Assembly (NCBI GenBank): GCA_946892075.1
Contig: CAMPNZ010000050.1
Location: forward strand, 1-9,164
DNA: 9,164 bases
From: an uncultured Coriobacteriales bacterium
GTDB taxonomy: Bacteria > Actinomycetota > Coriobacteriia > Coriobacteriales > Eggerthellaceae
Direction: 5' to 3'
Below are positions 1 to 6,298 of this stretch, piece by piece (position 1 is the first letter of the stretch; each line of letters begins with the position of its first letter). Under the pieces are notes generated by a model, which ran no database searches, was not told the origin of the DNA, and saw nothing but the letters and a program-made list of their open reading frames with translations. A program made the translations under genes and the position numbers.

Positions 1-292
1 GCACGCCGCACGCACAACAATGCGCACAATATCTGAAATTAACCAATATCTAAAATAAGCTGAAGGGAAAAGAAGTGAAACGACACGGAGCAGCGGCGGT
101 TTCCTGGTTGCAGCGGCGGCTGTTTCCTGGTTGCAGCGGCGGTTTCCTGGTTGCAGCGGCACCAAGGAGCACCATCAAGCCTGGCTGCAGCACTCCTGAA
201 AAGGTATCGCGAAAGCCGCTTTTTGAGGGCTGCTTGAGGGCGCTTTCTAGAGGGCACATTTAGAGGAAGCTTCAAAGCGCGTGGATCTCAAT
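1..292. other. Region without a recognisable gene
   Basis: No convincing gene is visible here. On the plus strand two frames stay open from the left edge to stops near 36 and 57, so the tail of an upstream gene cannot be excluded, but the few residues match nothing I recognise. Short open frames across 39-275 and 75-263 run through a tandem repeat and have unconvincing composition. CAATATCT occurs twice, at 27-34 and 44-51. The tandem repeat at 90-160 is the only clear structure. The tRNA-unit terminator begins immediately to the right. Confidence 0.6.
90..160. repeat. Short GC-rich tandem repeat, about 3.4 copies
   Basis: Unit GCAGCGGCGGTTTCCTGGTT (20 bp) occurs at 90-109 and again exactly at 133-152. 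The middle copy (110-132) is 23 bp because it has an extra CTG after GCAGCGGCGG. A partial fourth copy, GCAGCGGC, ends at 160. The identity of the copies points to recent duplication. There are no spacers, so it is not a CRISPR. The unit lengths (20 and 23) are not multiples of three, which argues against a coding repeat. Confidence 0.85.
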
Positions 293-323
293 ACAACAAA
301 ACCCCTTGCAAAGAAGGGGTTTC
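293..323 (-). terminator. Rho-independent terminator of the tRNA-Arg/grx/tRNA-Pro/tRNA-Gly unit
   Basis: Read on the minus strand, AAACCCCTT (322-314) pairs perfectly with AAGGGGTTT (307-299) around a 6-base loop, and the stem is followed by the T-rich tract TTGTTGT. The stem starts about 45 bases after the CCA end of tRNA-Gly, as expected for the end of this transcription unit. On the plus strand no T-tract follows the stem, so the orientation is clear. Confidence 0.85.
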
Positions 324-367
324 TGAATTTCATCTGAAGGAAACTACGTGTGAGGAGCTTACAGAAA

Positions 368-441
368 TGGAGCGGGTGACGGGAATCGAACCCGCGTTAT
401 CAGCTTGGAAGGCTGGAGTTCTACCATTGAACTACACCCGC
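368..441 (-). tRNA. tRNA-Gly (anticodon TCC)
   Basis: The minus strand folds into a cloverleaf. The acceptor strand GCGGGTG starts at 441 and pairs with CACCCGC. The D-stem is GTTC/GAAC, the anticodon loop CTTCCAA gives anticodon TCC, and the T-loop is TTCGATT. The 3' CCA is encoded at 370-368; without it the gene spans 371-441. The outermost anticodon-stem pair (27-43) reads C-A, a mismatch. It is the last gene of the stable-RNA unit, four bases after tRNA-Pro, and would read GGA and GGG codons. Confidence 0.97.
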
Positions 442-445
442 AAAG

Positions 446-522
446 TGGTCGGGATGACAGGATTCGAACCTGCGACATCCTGCTCCCAAAGCAGGCGCGC
501 TACCAAACTGCGCCACATCCCG
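446..522 (-). tRNA. tRNA-Pro (anticodon TGG)
   Basis: Minus-strand cloverleaf with acceptor CGGGATG/CATCCCG, D-arm containing GTTTGGTAGCGC, anticodon stem CTGCT/AGCAG around loop TTTGGGA (anticodon TGG), and T-loop TTCGAAT. CCA is encoded (448-446), and the mature body without it is 449-522. It lies 79 bases after the glutaredoxin-like stop codon and directly before tRNA-Gly. With U34 it could read all proline codons. Confidence 0.97.
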
Positions 523-601
523 ACGCTTGCGTTCATACAAAACTTCCTTGCAAAACGTTCGTAAAGTTCAACAACAAGGTTTAAAAACGCACTTTGGTAT
601 G

Positions 602-853
602 TTAACTTTCTTTTTCGATTTTGTCTACAAAATATTCGATAATATCTTGCGATTCATACAAAGCTTTGCCGCCATGCACCAAACACGGAACCTGAGACTT
701 GCCGCCTACCTGCACTAACTCGTCGGCAGCACTGCTATCGGCTGTAATGTTTTTCATAACAAGCGACACACGGTTGCGGCGACAAAATTCAAGAACGCGC
801 TCGCAGTAAGGACAATTCGGCTTGAAATAAAGAATATGATGCTCAAAAATCAT
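602..853 (-). CDS. Small glutaredoxin-like thiol-disulfide oxidoreductase (83 aa)
   Basis: Glutaredoxin / GST-N thioredoxin-fold protein of 83 residues, the usual size for a bacterial glutaredoxin. Visible: beta-strand HILYF (6-10), redox motif CPYC (14-17) at the start of helix 1, a QVPCL cis-proline segment (54-58) that shapes the active site, a GGKALYESQDI turn (61-71) and a final amphipathic helix. I chose ATG at 853 because AGAGAGG lies just upstream and the fold starts at once; the open frame extends further upstream only because it reads through tRNA-Arg. It probably reduces protein disulfides or glutathione mixed disulfides in the cytoplasm. The natural thiol partner is unknown, since many related anaerobes lack glutathione. 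It sits between tRNA-Arg (38 bases upstream) and tRNA-Pro with no clear promoter of its own, so it is probably co-transcribed with the tRNAs. Confidence 0.88.
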   Translation of the reverse strand: MIFEHHILYFKPNCPYCERVLEFCRRNRVSLVMKNITADSSAADELVQVGGKSQVPCLVHGGKALYESQDIIEYFVDKIEKES

Positions 854-891
854 AAGGCCTCTCTTACCTGCGCAAACCATCACGGGAAACA

Positions 892-967
892 TGGCGCGCC
901 CAGTAGGAATCGAACCTACAACCGACAGATTAGAAGTCTGTTGCTCTATCCGTTGAGCCATGGGCGC
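892..967 (-). tRNA. tRNA-Arg (anticodon TCT)
   Basis: Minus-strand cloverleaf with acceptor GCGCCCA/TGGGCGC, D-stem GCTC/GAGC, anticodon stem CAGAC/GTCTG with loop TTCTAAT or equivalently CAGA/TCTG with CTTCTAA, anticodon TCT, and T-stem GTAGG/CCTAC around TTCGATT. CCA is encoded at 894-892 and the discriminator is G (895). It reads AGA and AGG codons. It is the first gene after the promoter at about 1017-1045, and it is divergent from argS, whose product would charge it. Confidence 0.97.
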
Positions 968-1016
968 GCAAAACATCTCTTGCGTGCGCACACTACGCAC
1001 ACTGCAAAGCGGCTTT

Positions 1017-1045
1017 ATTATAGCGTAAACATCTGTTCATCACAG
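1017..1045 (-). promoter_or_regulatory. Probable sigma-70-type promoter of the tRNA unit
   Basis: On the minus strand a perfect TATAAT lies at 1022-1017. With a 17-base spacer, a 3-of-6 match to the -35 box (CTGTGA, 1045-1040) precedes it. Predicted transcription start is near 1010, about 40 bases before tRNA-Arg. The position fits the only upstream gap of the unit. Confidence 0.6.
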
Positions 1046-1122
1046 GCAAGGAACTGAAATCTTCTTCAAATTATGGAATAGACGCGTTTTTCGATAGCTG
1101 CCTGCGCTTATACGCGTACAGC

Positions 1123-1131
1123 TGATATACT
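1123..1131 (+). promoter_or_regulatory. Probable extended -10 promoter of argS
   Basis: TGATATACT is an extended -10 (TGN followed by TATACT, one mismatch to TATAAT). The -35 region 17 bases upstream (TGCGCT) is poor, which is common for extended -10 promoters. Transcription would start near 1138 and give a leader of about 110 bases containing the direct repeats and hairpin described separately. Confidence 0.45.
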
Positions 1132-1151
1132 TTTACTCGTCACCGAAGCAG

Positions 1152-1222
1152 TGCACAACCAAACCCGTGCACAAGCTAAGGGATGCACAAGCTACGCAAG
1201 CAAATCGGTGCAGAAGCTTGCG
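1152..1222 (+). promoter_or_regulatory. argS leader: three 16-bp-spaced direct repeats and a hairpin
   Basis: TGCACAA occurs at 1152-1158, 1168-1174 and 1184-1190, each exactly 16 bases from the last; the second and third copies extend to TGCACAAGCTA. After the third copy, CGCAAGC (1195-1201) pairs perfectly with GCTTGCG (1216-1222) around a 14-base loop, ending 8 bases before the argS Shine-Dalgarno. The repeats could be regulator sites and the hairpin could affect translation. No known regulator is recognised, and the role is inferred from position only. Confidence 0.4.
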
Positions 1223-1245
1223 CTACATCAAAGGAGTTAGTACGC

Positions 1246-3042
1246 ATGTCAATTCGTGAAAACCTGGAAGCCCTGTTCACAAAGGCACTTGATGCCGCAT
1301 GCCAAGATGGATCGTTGCAGCTTTCAACCATACCGCCCTGCGCGCTTGAGCGTCCGCGCGACGAATCAAACGGCGACTGGGCATCGACGGTTGCCCTGCG
1401 TTGCAGCAAAGAAGCACGCAAAAATCCACGCGACGTAGCGCAGATTATTCTTGATCATCTGCCAGAAAATTCCGCAATCGAAAGCACGTGCATTGCAGGA
1501 CCTGGCTTTATCAACATCAAACTTTCGCCTTCATGCTTGCACGACGTAATACGAACAGTGCGCACGCAGCAATTTTCTTACGGAAAGCACGCTATCCGCA
1601 CGTCAGAGCCTCGTATCAACCTGGAATTTGTATCTGCAAACCCCACAGGGCCGCTTCACGTGGGCCATGGTCGCTGGGCGGTGCTGGGCGATGCCATCGC
1701 GCGCGTAATGACGCACGACGGATACCAGGTGTATCGCGAATTCTACATTAACGACCAGGGCGTTCAAATGGACGTGTTCGGCAACTCGGTTGTGCTGCGC
1801 TATCTGGAACTGCTTGGTGAAGCAATCGAAATTCCCGAAGCGTTTTATGGTGGCGCGTATGTCATCGACATCGCAAAAGGTATTCTTGCCAGCGATGGTG
1901 ACACGTGGCTTCACGCCGACGCGCAAAAGCGCTTGGTTGCATTTCGTGAGCGTGCGTACCGCGAAATGCTTGCTGCAAACAAAGAAACGCTTAAGAACTT
2001 CCACACGAATTTCGACTGTTGGTTTAGCGAGCGCAGTTTGTATACTGCCGACGAGCAGGGCAAAAACTCAATCGATTACGCGCTTGAAGCCATGCGCAGC
2101 AAAGGCTACATCTACGAAAAAGACGGCGCTACGTGGTTTCGCTCAACCGCATTCGACGACACGAAAGATCGTGTTCTTATAAAGGAAAACGGCGAATATA
2201 CCTACTTCATGAGCGATATGGCGTATCATCACAACAAATTGGAACGCGGATTTGGCCACCTTATTGACTTATGGGGCGCCGATCATCACGGGTACATAAA
2301 ACGCTGCGAGGCAATGCTTGCGGCGTGGGGTTGTCCAGGTGCGCTTGAAGTGGTACTTGGCCAGCTGGTTAATCTGTTTCGTGACGGCGAAACGGTGCGT
2401 ATGTCGAAGCGCACCGGCGAGATGATTACGTTCCAGGAACTGATTGATGAAGTGGGCGTTGACGCAACGCGCTATACCATGCTTTCGCGCTCAAGCGATC
2501 AGCCCATTGACTTCGATATTGAAGTTGTGAAAAAGCAAGACGCAAGCAACCCGGTGTACTACGTGCAATATGCCCATGCGCGCATTTGCGCTGTTTTGCG
2601 CAAAGCAGCTGGTCATGATGCATTTATTTCACGGGAACGCAGCGCCGCTGCGGGCGCAGACGGTGCGGATGCGCAGCCACAAACAACGCAAACAACACAG
2701 ACCGCCTTGGAGCATGCAAGCGCACAAAACCTTGCTGCAAACCTCATTGATGATGCATGCGATTTAAGCTCACTTACGTGTGAAAGCGAACTTGCACTCA
2801 TGCGCAAAATGGCCGATTTCCCCGAGCTAATCAGCATTATTGCACGCGATAGAGCACCGTTTAAGCTTACTCACTATGCGCAAGATTTAGCGGCACTCTT
2901 CCACCAATTTTATACAGAATGTCGCATTATTGACGCCCCCGAGCCCACGCGCACGGCACGTTTGGCACTATGCGATTCTGTGCGCATTGTGCTTGCACTT
3001 ACCTTGTCGCTGATGGGCGTCAGTGCGCCTGAAAAAATGTAA
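1246..3042 (+). CDS. argS: Arginyl-tRNA synthetase (ArgRS, class I)
   Basis: Charges tRNA-Arg with arginine using ATP, in the cytoplasm. At 598 aa it is near the usual bacterial length (about 550-590). In order: N-terminal tRNA-recognition (Add1) domain (about 1-100); catalytic Rossmann fold opening with NPTGPLHVGHGR (132-143), whose HVGH (138-141) is the class I HIGH signature; DLWGADHHGY (341-350); RMSKRTG (385-391) in place of KMSKS; then a DALR-type helical anticodon-binding domain from about 436, ending in GVSAPEKM, a typical ArgRS C-terminus. ATG 1246 is chosen because AAGGAG (1231-1236) lies 9 bases upstream; the in-frame ATG at 1183 has no such site and its extra 21 residues lie outside the family. 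Odd point: an Ala- and Thr/Gln-rich insertion of about 30 residues (465-495) in the anticodon-binding domain. It is divergent from tRNA-Arg and convergent with glf. Confidence 0.97.
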   Translation: MSIRENLEALFTKALDAACQDGSLQLSTIPPCALERPRDESNGDWASTVALRCSKEARKNPRDVAQIILDHLPENSAIESTCIAGPGFINIKLSPSCLHDVIRTVRTQQFSYGKHAIRTSEPRINLEFVSANPTGPLHVGHGRWAVLGDAIARVMTHDGYQVYREFYINDQGVQMDVFGNSVVLRYLELLGEAIEIPEAFYGGAYVIDIAKGILASDGDTWLHADAQKRLVAFRERAYREMLAANKETLKNFHTNFDCWFSERSLYTADEQGKNSIDYALEAMRSKGYIYEKDGATWFRSTAFDDTKDRVLIKENGEYTYFMSDMAYHHNKLERGFGHLIDLWGADHHGYIKRCEAMLAAWGCPGALEVVLGQLVNLFRDGETVRMSKRTGEMITFQELIDEVGVDATRYTMLSRSSDQPIDFDIEVVKKQDASNPVYYVQYAHARICAVLRKAAGHDAFISRERSAAAGADGADAQPQTTQTTQTALEHASAQNLAANLIDDACDLSSLTCESELALMRKMADFPELISIIARDRAPFKLTHYAQDLAALFHQFYTECRIIDAPEPTRTARLALCDSVRIVLALTLSLMGVSAPEKM

Positions 3043-3051
3043 AGTAAGATA

Positions 3052-3078
3052 GAAAAAGCGCACAGCAGGCTGTGCGCT
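3052..3078 (-). terminator. Rho-independent terminator downstream of glf
   Basis: On the minus strand AGCGCACAG (3078-3070) pairs perfectly with CTGTGCGCT (3065-3057) around a 4-base loop, and TTTTT (3057-3053) follows at once. It lies about 43 bases after the glf stop codon. On the plus strand the stem is followed by CACAATTC with no T-tract, so it is at best a weak terminator for argS. Confidence 0.85.
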
Positions 3079-3120
3079 CACAATTCAACCCAAAACGGGC
3101 TGCACACAACATGCGCCTAT

Positions 3121-4233
3121 TTACAGCACAACACCCAACTCGCGTTTAACAAGCTCAAATGTAGCAGCAATAGCTTTGTCCATATCGTAATACTTATACG
3201 CACCCAAGCGCCCTGCAAACACAACTGAACCTTCTTGCGCTGCACGCTGTTCGTAGCGCTTATACAGCGCGGTGTTACGTTCATCGTTAATCGGATAATA
3301 CGGCTCATCACCAGGCTTCCAGTTCGCTGGATACTCGCGCGTAATAACCGTTTTCTCTTGCGTGCCAAACTCAAAATGCTTGTGCTCGATAATGCGCGTA
3401 TACGGCACATCGCGTTCGGTGTAATTCACAACCGCAACGCCTTGATGGTTGCGCTCGTCAAGAATTTCATCCTCAAAACGAAGCGAACGATATTCAAGTT
3501 GCCCCATATCATAGTGGTAAAACTCATCAATCGGTCCGCAATAAATTACCCGCGCAAACTCATCGCTTGTCTCGCGCATCAACGCTTCGTAACTCACATT
3601 CAAACGCACGGGAACGTCTTTAAGCATCGCACGTACAAATGCAGTATAGCCGCCTTTAGGAATTCCCTGATACGGATCGTTAAAGTAATTGTTGTCGTAC
3701 GTAAAGCGGCACGGCAAGCGCTTGATGATAGACGCCGGCAGTTCGCTGCACGAGCGCCCCCACTGCTTTTCGGTATACCCTTTTACGAGCTTCTCAAAAA
3801 TGTCACGCCCTACAAGCGATAATGCCTGTTCTTCCAAATTCTTGGGCTCGGTGATGCCCTCGCGCTGAATTTGCTCTGCAATCTTCGCCTGAGCTTCAGC
3901 AGGCGTTACGACGCCCCACATCTTTGCAAAGGTGTTCATGTTGAACGGCATGTTGTATATTTCGCCTTTGTAATACGCTATCGGGCTGTTGATATAATTA
4001 TTGAACTCAGCAAATTTTTGCACGTAATCCCACACGTTTTTAAGCGACGTATGAAAAATATGCGCGCCATAGCGATGCACGTTCACGCCTTCAATCTCTT
4101 GCGTGTAGATATTTCCCGCAATATGTGCGCGCTTGTCAATGACCAGGCATTTCTTCCCTGCTGCCTGCGCTTCATGCGCAAACACGGCACCGCTTAATCC
4201 AGCTCCAACAATAAGATAATCGTAGCGTGTCAT
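3121..4233 (-). CDS. glf: UDP-galactopyranose mutase
   Basis: FAD-dependent enzyme that interconverts UDP-galactopyranose and UDP-galactofuranose, the precursor of galactofuranose in surface glycans; cytoplasmic. Its 370 aa match the E. coli enzyme (367). Visible: FAD-binding GAGLSG (10-15) and D33; YGAHIFHT (55-62); NMPFNMNTF (94-102); KGYTEKQWGRS (151-161), including the substrate-stacking Trp158; KRLPCRFTYDNNYF (171-184) with Arg172; PYTRIIEHKHF (277-287) with Arg280; EPYYP (310-314); GRLGAYKYYDMD (341-352). These are the family's signature blocks. One small departure is HIAGN where the E. coli enzyme has HIGGN. Start at 4233 is supported by AAAGGAAG 5-6 bases upstream; the longer frame has 13 unlike residues. 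It follows the dehydratase gene by 42 bases, is probably co-transcribed with it, and ends before the terminator at 3052-3078. Confidence 0.97.
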   Translation of the reverse strand: MTRYDYLIVGAGLSGAVFAHEAQAAGKKCLVIDKRAHIAGNIYTQEIEGVNVHRYGAHIFHTSLKNVWDYVQKFAEFNNYINSPIAYYKGEIYNMPFNMNTFAKMWGVVTPAEAQAKIAEQIQREGITEPKNLEEQALSLVGRDIFEKLVKGYTEKQWGRSCSELPASIIKRLPCRFTYDNNYFNDPYQGIPKGGYTAFVRAMLKDVPVRLNVSYEALMRETSDEFARVIYCGPIDEFYHYDMGQLEYRSLRFEDEILDERNHQGVAVVNYTERDVPYTRIIEHKHFEFGTQEKTVITREYPANWKPGDEPYYPINDERNTALYKRYEQRAAQEGSVVFAGRLGAYKYYDMDKAIAATFELVKRELGVVL

Positions 4234-4275
4234 AAACTTCCTTTCATACGTGAAACAACTTAAACCGCACAACGC

Positions 4276-6126
4276 CTACTGGTGGCTGTTCGCCGTGTAC
4301 GTGTACGTGGGAACAGCCGCCTGCAACACGCGAAGTGCCTGCTTATCGCTTTGCGTCAACACGTGACGCAGCTGCTCAAGCTTGTGTTCCACTTCTTCAT
4401 AACCAACATCTTTGCCGGTTGAAATCATGATACCTTTTAGCTTCGTCGGCAGCGTATTCTCTTCGTTCATAAGCAGCTCTTCGTACATTTTTTCACCGGG
4501 GCGCAAACCGCTAAATTCAATACGTATGTCCTGTCCAACCTTATATCCCGAAAGCGTAATAAGGCTTTTCGCCAAATCGAGAATTTTCACAGGCTCGCCC
4601 ATATCGAGAATGAAAATCTCGCCGCCATGCGCCATACCACCTGCTTGAATAACCAAACGCGCCGCTTCAGAGATAGTCATAAAGAAGCGCTCGATATTGG
4701 GATCGGTAACGGTAACAGGTCCACCATCAGCAATTTGTTTCTTGAAAATGGGAATAACACTTCCGTTGCTGCCAAGCACGTTGCCAAAACGCACTGCCGC
4801 GAACACCGTTTGCGAGCTTTGTGCAAAGTGTTGGATGATCATCTCGCCCATGCGCTTGGTGGCACCCATAACTGAGCTGGGGTTTACCGCCTTATCGGTC
4901 GAGATAAATATAAACCTGCTAACGCCAAATTCATCAGAGAGTTTCACCGTATTCAGTGTTCCAAACACATTATTCAAAATTGCTTCGCGCGGGCAAATTT
5001 CCATCAAGGGAACATGTTTATGCGCCGCAGCGTGAAACACCGCCGACGGATGATACTTTTCGAACACTTCACGCAAACGCGCTTCATTGCAGATATTGCC
5101 AATTTCAATATCAATTTCCGTATCGCTAAAATTGCTCAGCAGCTCCTTTTTCAGCAGGTAGGCATCGTTTTCGTACATGTCGAAAATAACAATGCGCTCA
5201 GGCACAACATGACACATCTGGCGGCACAGCTCCGAGCCAATTGAGCCGCCACCACCCGTCACAAGTACGGTTTTTCCCGAGATATACCCACACACCAGCT
5301 GCGTATTCAGCACAATTTCCTCGCGCCCAAGCAAGTCGGCAACATCTACTTCTCGCAGGCGCACATCCTCAATTTCGTCAACATTAAGCTCGCGAACATT
5401 AGGAAGTGTGCGCAGCTTGCAGTTGGTTTGCGTGCACAGCTCGTAAATGCGTTTGCGCTGGTCAAGCGAGGCAGACGGAATCGCAACAACAATTTGCTCA
5501 ATGCCGTAGCGCTCGCAGAGCTCGGGAATATCATCGCTGGTCCCCACAACGCGCACGCCGTGAATGCGCAGCGTTTGCTTATCGGGATTATCGTCCACCG
5601 CAATAAGGGGGTTACCAGGCATTAAAGGATCTTTTGAAACCATGCGCTGAATGGCAAGTGAACCCGTTTCGCCTGCTCCAACGACAAGCGTGCGCGGACG
5701 ATTTTCCGCATGCGACACAAGCTCAAACTCGCGACGCTTGCTTCGCACAATGCGAAACAGTACACGCGCGCCGCCCGACAGAAAAATCATAATGAACAGC
5801 GACACAAAATACACGCGAATAGGAAGCCAGTGCCCTACCAGCCATAAAAACACTGCCGTTACCAAGGTGCCCAAGCAACACGCAACGGTAATGCGCAAAG
5901 CGTCATCGATTGACGCGTACTCCCATAGGCTGTTGTACAAGCTAAACCCTAAAAACAGCAGCAAGTTGATAACGACCGCTGTTCCAATAAGAAAATAAAT
6001 CTCGTGCGTATCAAACAGCTCGAATACCAAACCCGTTAATACTGACGCAAAATAATACGCCGCAAACGTAGACGCAATATCCCAAAAAATAAGAACTGCT
6101 GTTCGGCGCGTAAATCGAATATCCAT
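4276..6126 (-). CDS. Membrane-bound UDP-sugar 4,6-dehydratase (CapD/WbpM/PglF/FlaA1 long-form family)
   Basis: Predicted to convert UDP-GlcNAc to the 4-keto-6-deoxy sugar (UDP-4-keto-6-deoxy-GlcNAc), the first step to rare amino sugars of capsule, O-chain or glycoprotein glycans. The 616 aa equal the long membrane form. Four hydrophobic segments (about 11-35, 43-64, 76-98, 103-123) anchor it in the cytoplasmic membrane. A first Rossmann fold begins at VVGAGETG (148-155). The catalytic SDR domain starts with VTGGGGSIGSEL (289-300), then STDK (409-412) and MGATKR (420-425). Met420 replaces the usual SDR tyrosine four residues before Lys424, as in WbpM and PglF. LRPGEKMYEELL (541-552) is the conserved C-terminal block. 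The ATG at 6126 has only a distant AAGG, so translation may be weak. It is followed by glf in what looks like a two-gene operon. The exact sugar product cannot be read from sequence. Confidence 0.93.
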   Translation of the reverse strand: MDIRFTRRTAVLIFWDIASTFAAYYFASVLTGLVFELFDTHEIYFLIGTAVVINLLLFLGFSLYNSLWEYASIDDALRITVACCLGTLVTAVFLWLVGHWLPIRVYFVSLFIMIFLSGGARVLFRIVRSKRREFELVSHAENRPRTLVVGAGETGSLAIQRMVSKDPLMPGNPLIAVDDNPDKQTLRIHGVRVVGTSDDIPELCERYGIEQIVVAIPSASLDQRKRIYELCTQTNCKLRTLPNVRELNVDEIEDVRLREVDVADLLGREEIVLNTQLVCGYISGKTVLVTGGGGSIGSELCRQMCHVVPERIVIFDMYENDAYLLKKELLSNFSDTEIDIEIGNICNEARLREVFEKYHPSAVFHAAAHKHVPLMEICPREAILNNVFGTLNTVKLSDEFGVSRFIFISTDKAVNPSSVMGATKRMGEMIIQHFAQSSQTVFAAVRFGNVLGSNGSVIPIFKKQIADGGPVTVTDPNIERFFMTISEAARLVIQAGGMAHGGEIFILDMGEPVKILDLAKSLITLSGYKVGQDIRIEFSGLRPGEKMYEELLMNEENTLPTKLKGIMISTGKDVGYEEVEHKLEQLRHVLTQSDKQALRVLQAAVPTYTYTANSHQ

Positions 6127-6194
6127 AAGTTGTGACGCCTTAACTCTCTGTGGTTCTATCTGTGTGTTTTTTCAAGCCTCAAAACCTAGTTAGA

Positions 6195-6245
6195 TTAGCA
6201 AACAAACTACCACTATGCAAGATATGCATACTGATAGTTTGCTAA
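6195..6245. promoter_or_regulatory. Long imperfect palindrome upstream of the glycan gene pair
   Basis: The right arm (6225-6245, 21 bases) is complementary to the left arm (6195-6219) with two mismatches, plus a 4-base AAAC insertion in the left arm; the loop is AGATA. The outer parts TTAGCAAAC / GTTTGCTAA and the inner TATGCA / TGCATA pair perfectly. It lies 69-119 bases before the dehydratase start. It could be an operator for a dimeric regulator or, if transcribed, a leader hairpin. A weak terminator role for the preceding surface-protein gene is possible, but no clean T-run follows on the minus strand. Confidence 0.6.
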
Positions 6246-6256
6246 AATTACTGTCT

Positions 6257-6284
6257 ATTGTACTCTTTTATGCGCGGCGATGAA
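6257..6284 (-). promoter_or_regulatory. Candidate promoter for the dehydratase-glf pair
   Basis: On the minus strand TACAAT (6262-6257) matches TATAAT at 5 of 6 positions, with TTCATC (6284-6279, 3 of 6 to TTGACA) 16 bases upstream. If real, the palindrome at 6195-6245 would be in the 5' untranslated RNA. A weaker alternative lies inside the palindrome (TTGCAT at 6220-6215 and TAATCT at 6197-6192, spacer 17). Which is used cannot be settled by reading. Confidence 0.25.
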
Positions 6285-6298
6285 CGAAAACGCGGCGC

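Noticed and set aside
90..160. CRISPR array
   Set aside because: The repeats are directly adjacent with no unique spacers.
75..263. Possible 62-codon plus-strand gene with GTG start and an AAGGG upstream
   Set aside because: It runs through the tandem repeat, whose units are not multiples of three, and its composition looks random.
367..564. Plus-strand open frame of 65 codons
   Set aside because: It is the antisense read of tRNA-Gly and tRNA-Pro, a common false gene over tRNA arrays.
854..1000. N-terminal extension of the glutaredoxin-like protein
   Set aside because: The extra residues are a translation of the tRNA-Arg gene; ATG 853 with AGAGAGG upstream is the credible start.
836..1057. 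Plus-strand open frame of 73 codons
   Set aside because: It lies antisense to tRNA-Arg and the tRNA promoter and shows only the typical tRNA-derived peptide.
1183..1245. Earlier in-frame ATG for argS
   Set aside because: No Shine-Dalgarno is visible, the 21 extra residues are outside the family, and AAGGAG precedes ATG 1246.
3052..3078. Terminator for argS on the plus strand
   Set aside because: The hairpin lacks a following T-tract on the plus strand; the T-tract is on the glf side.
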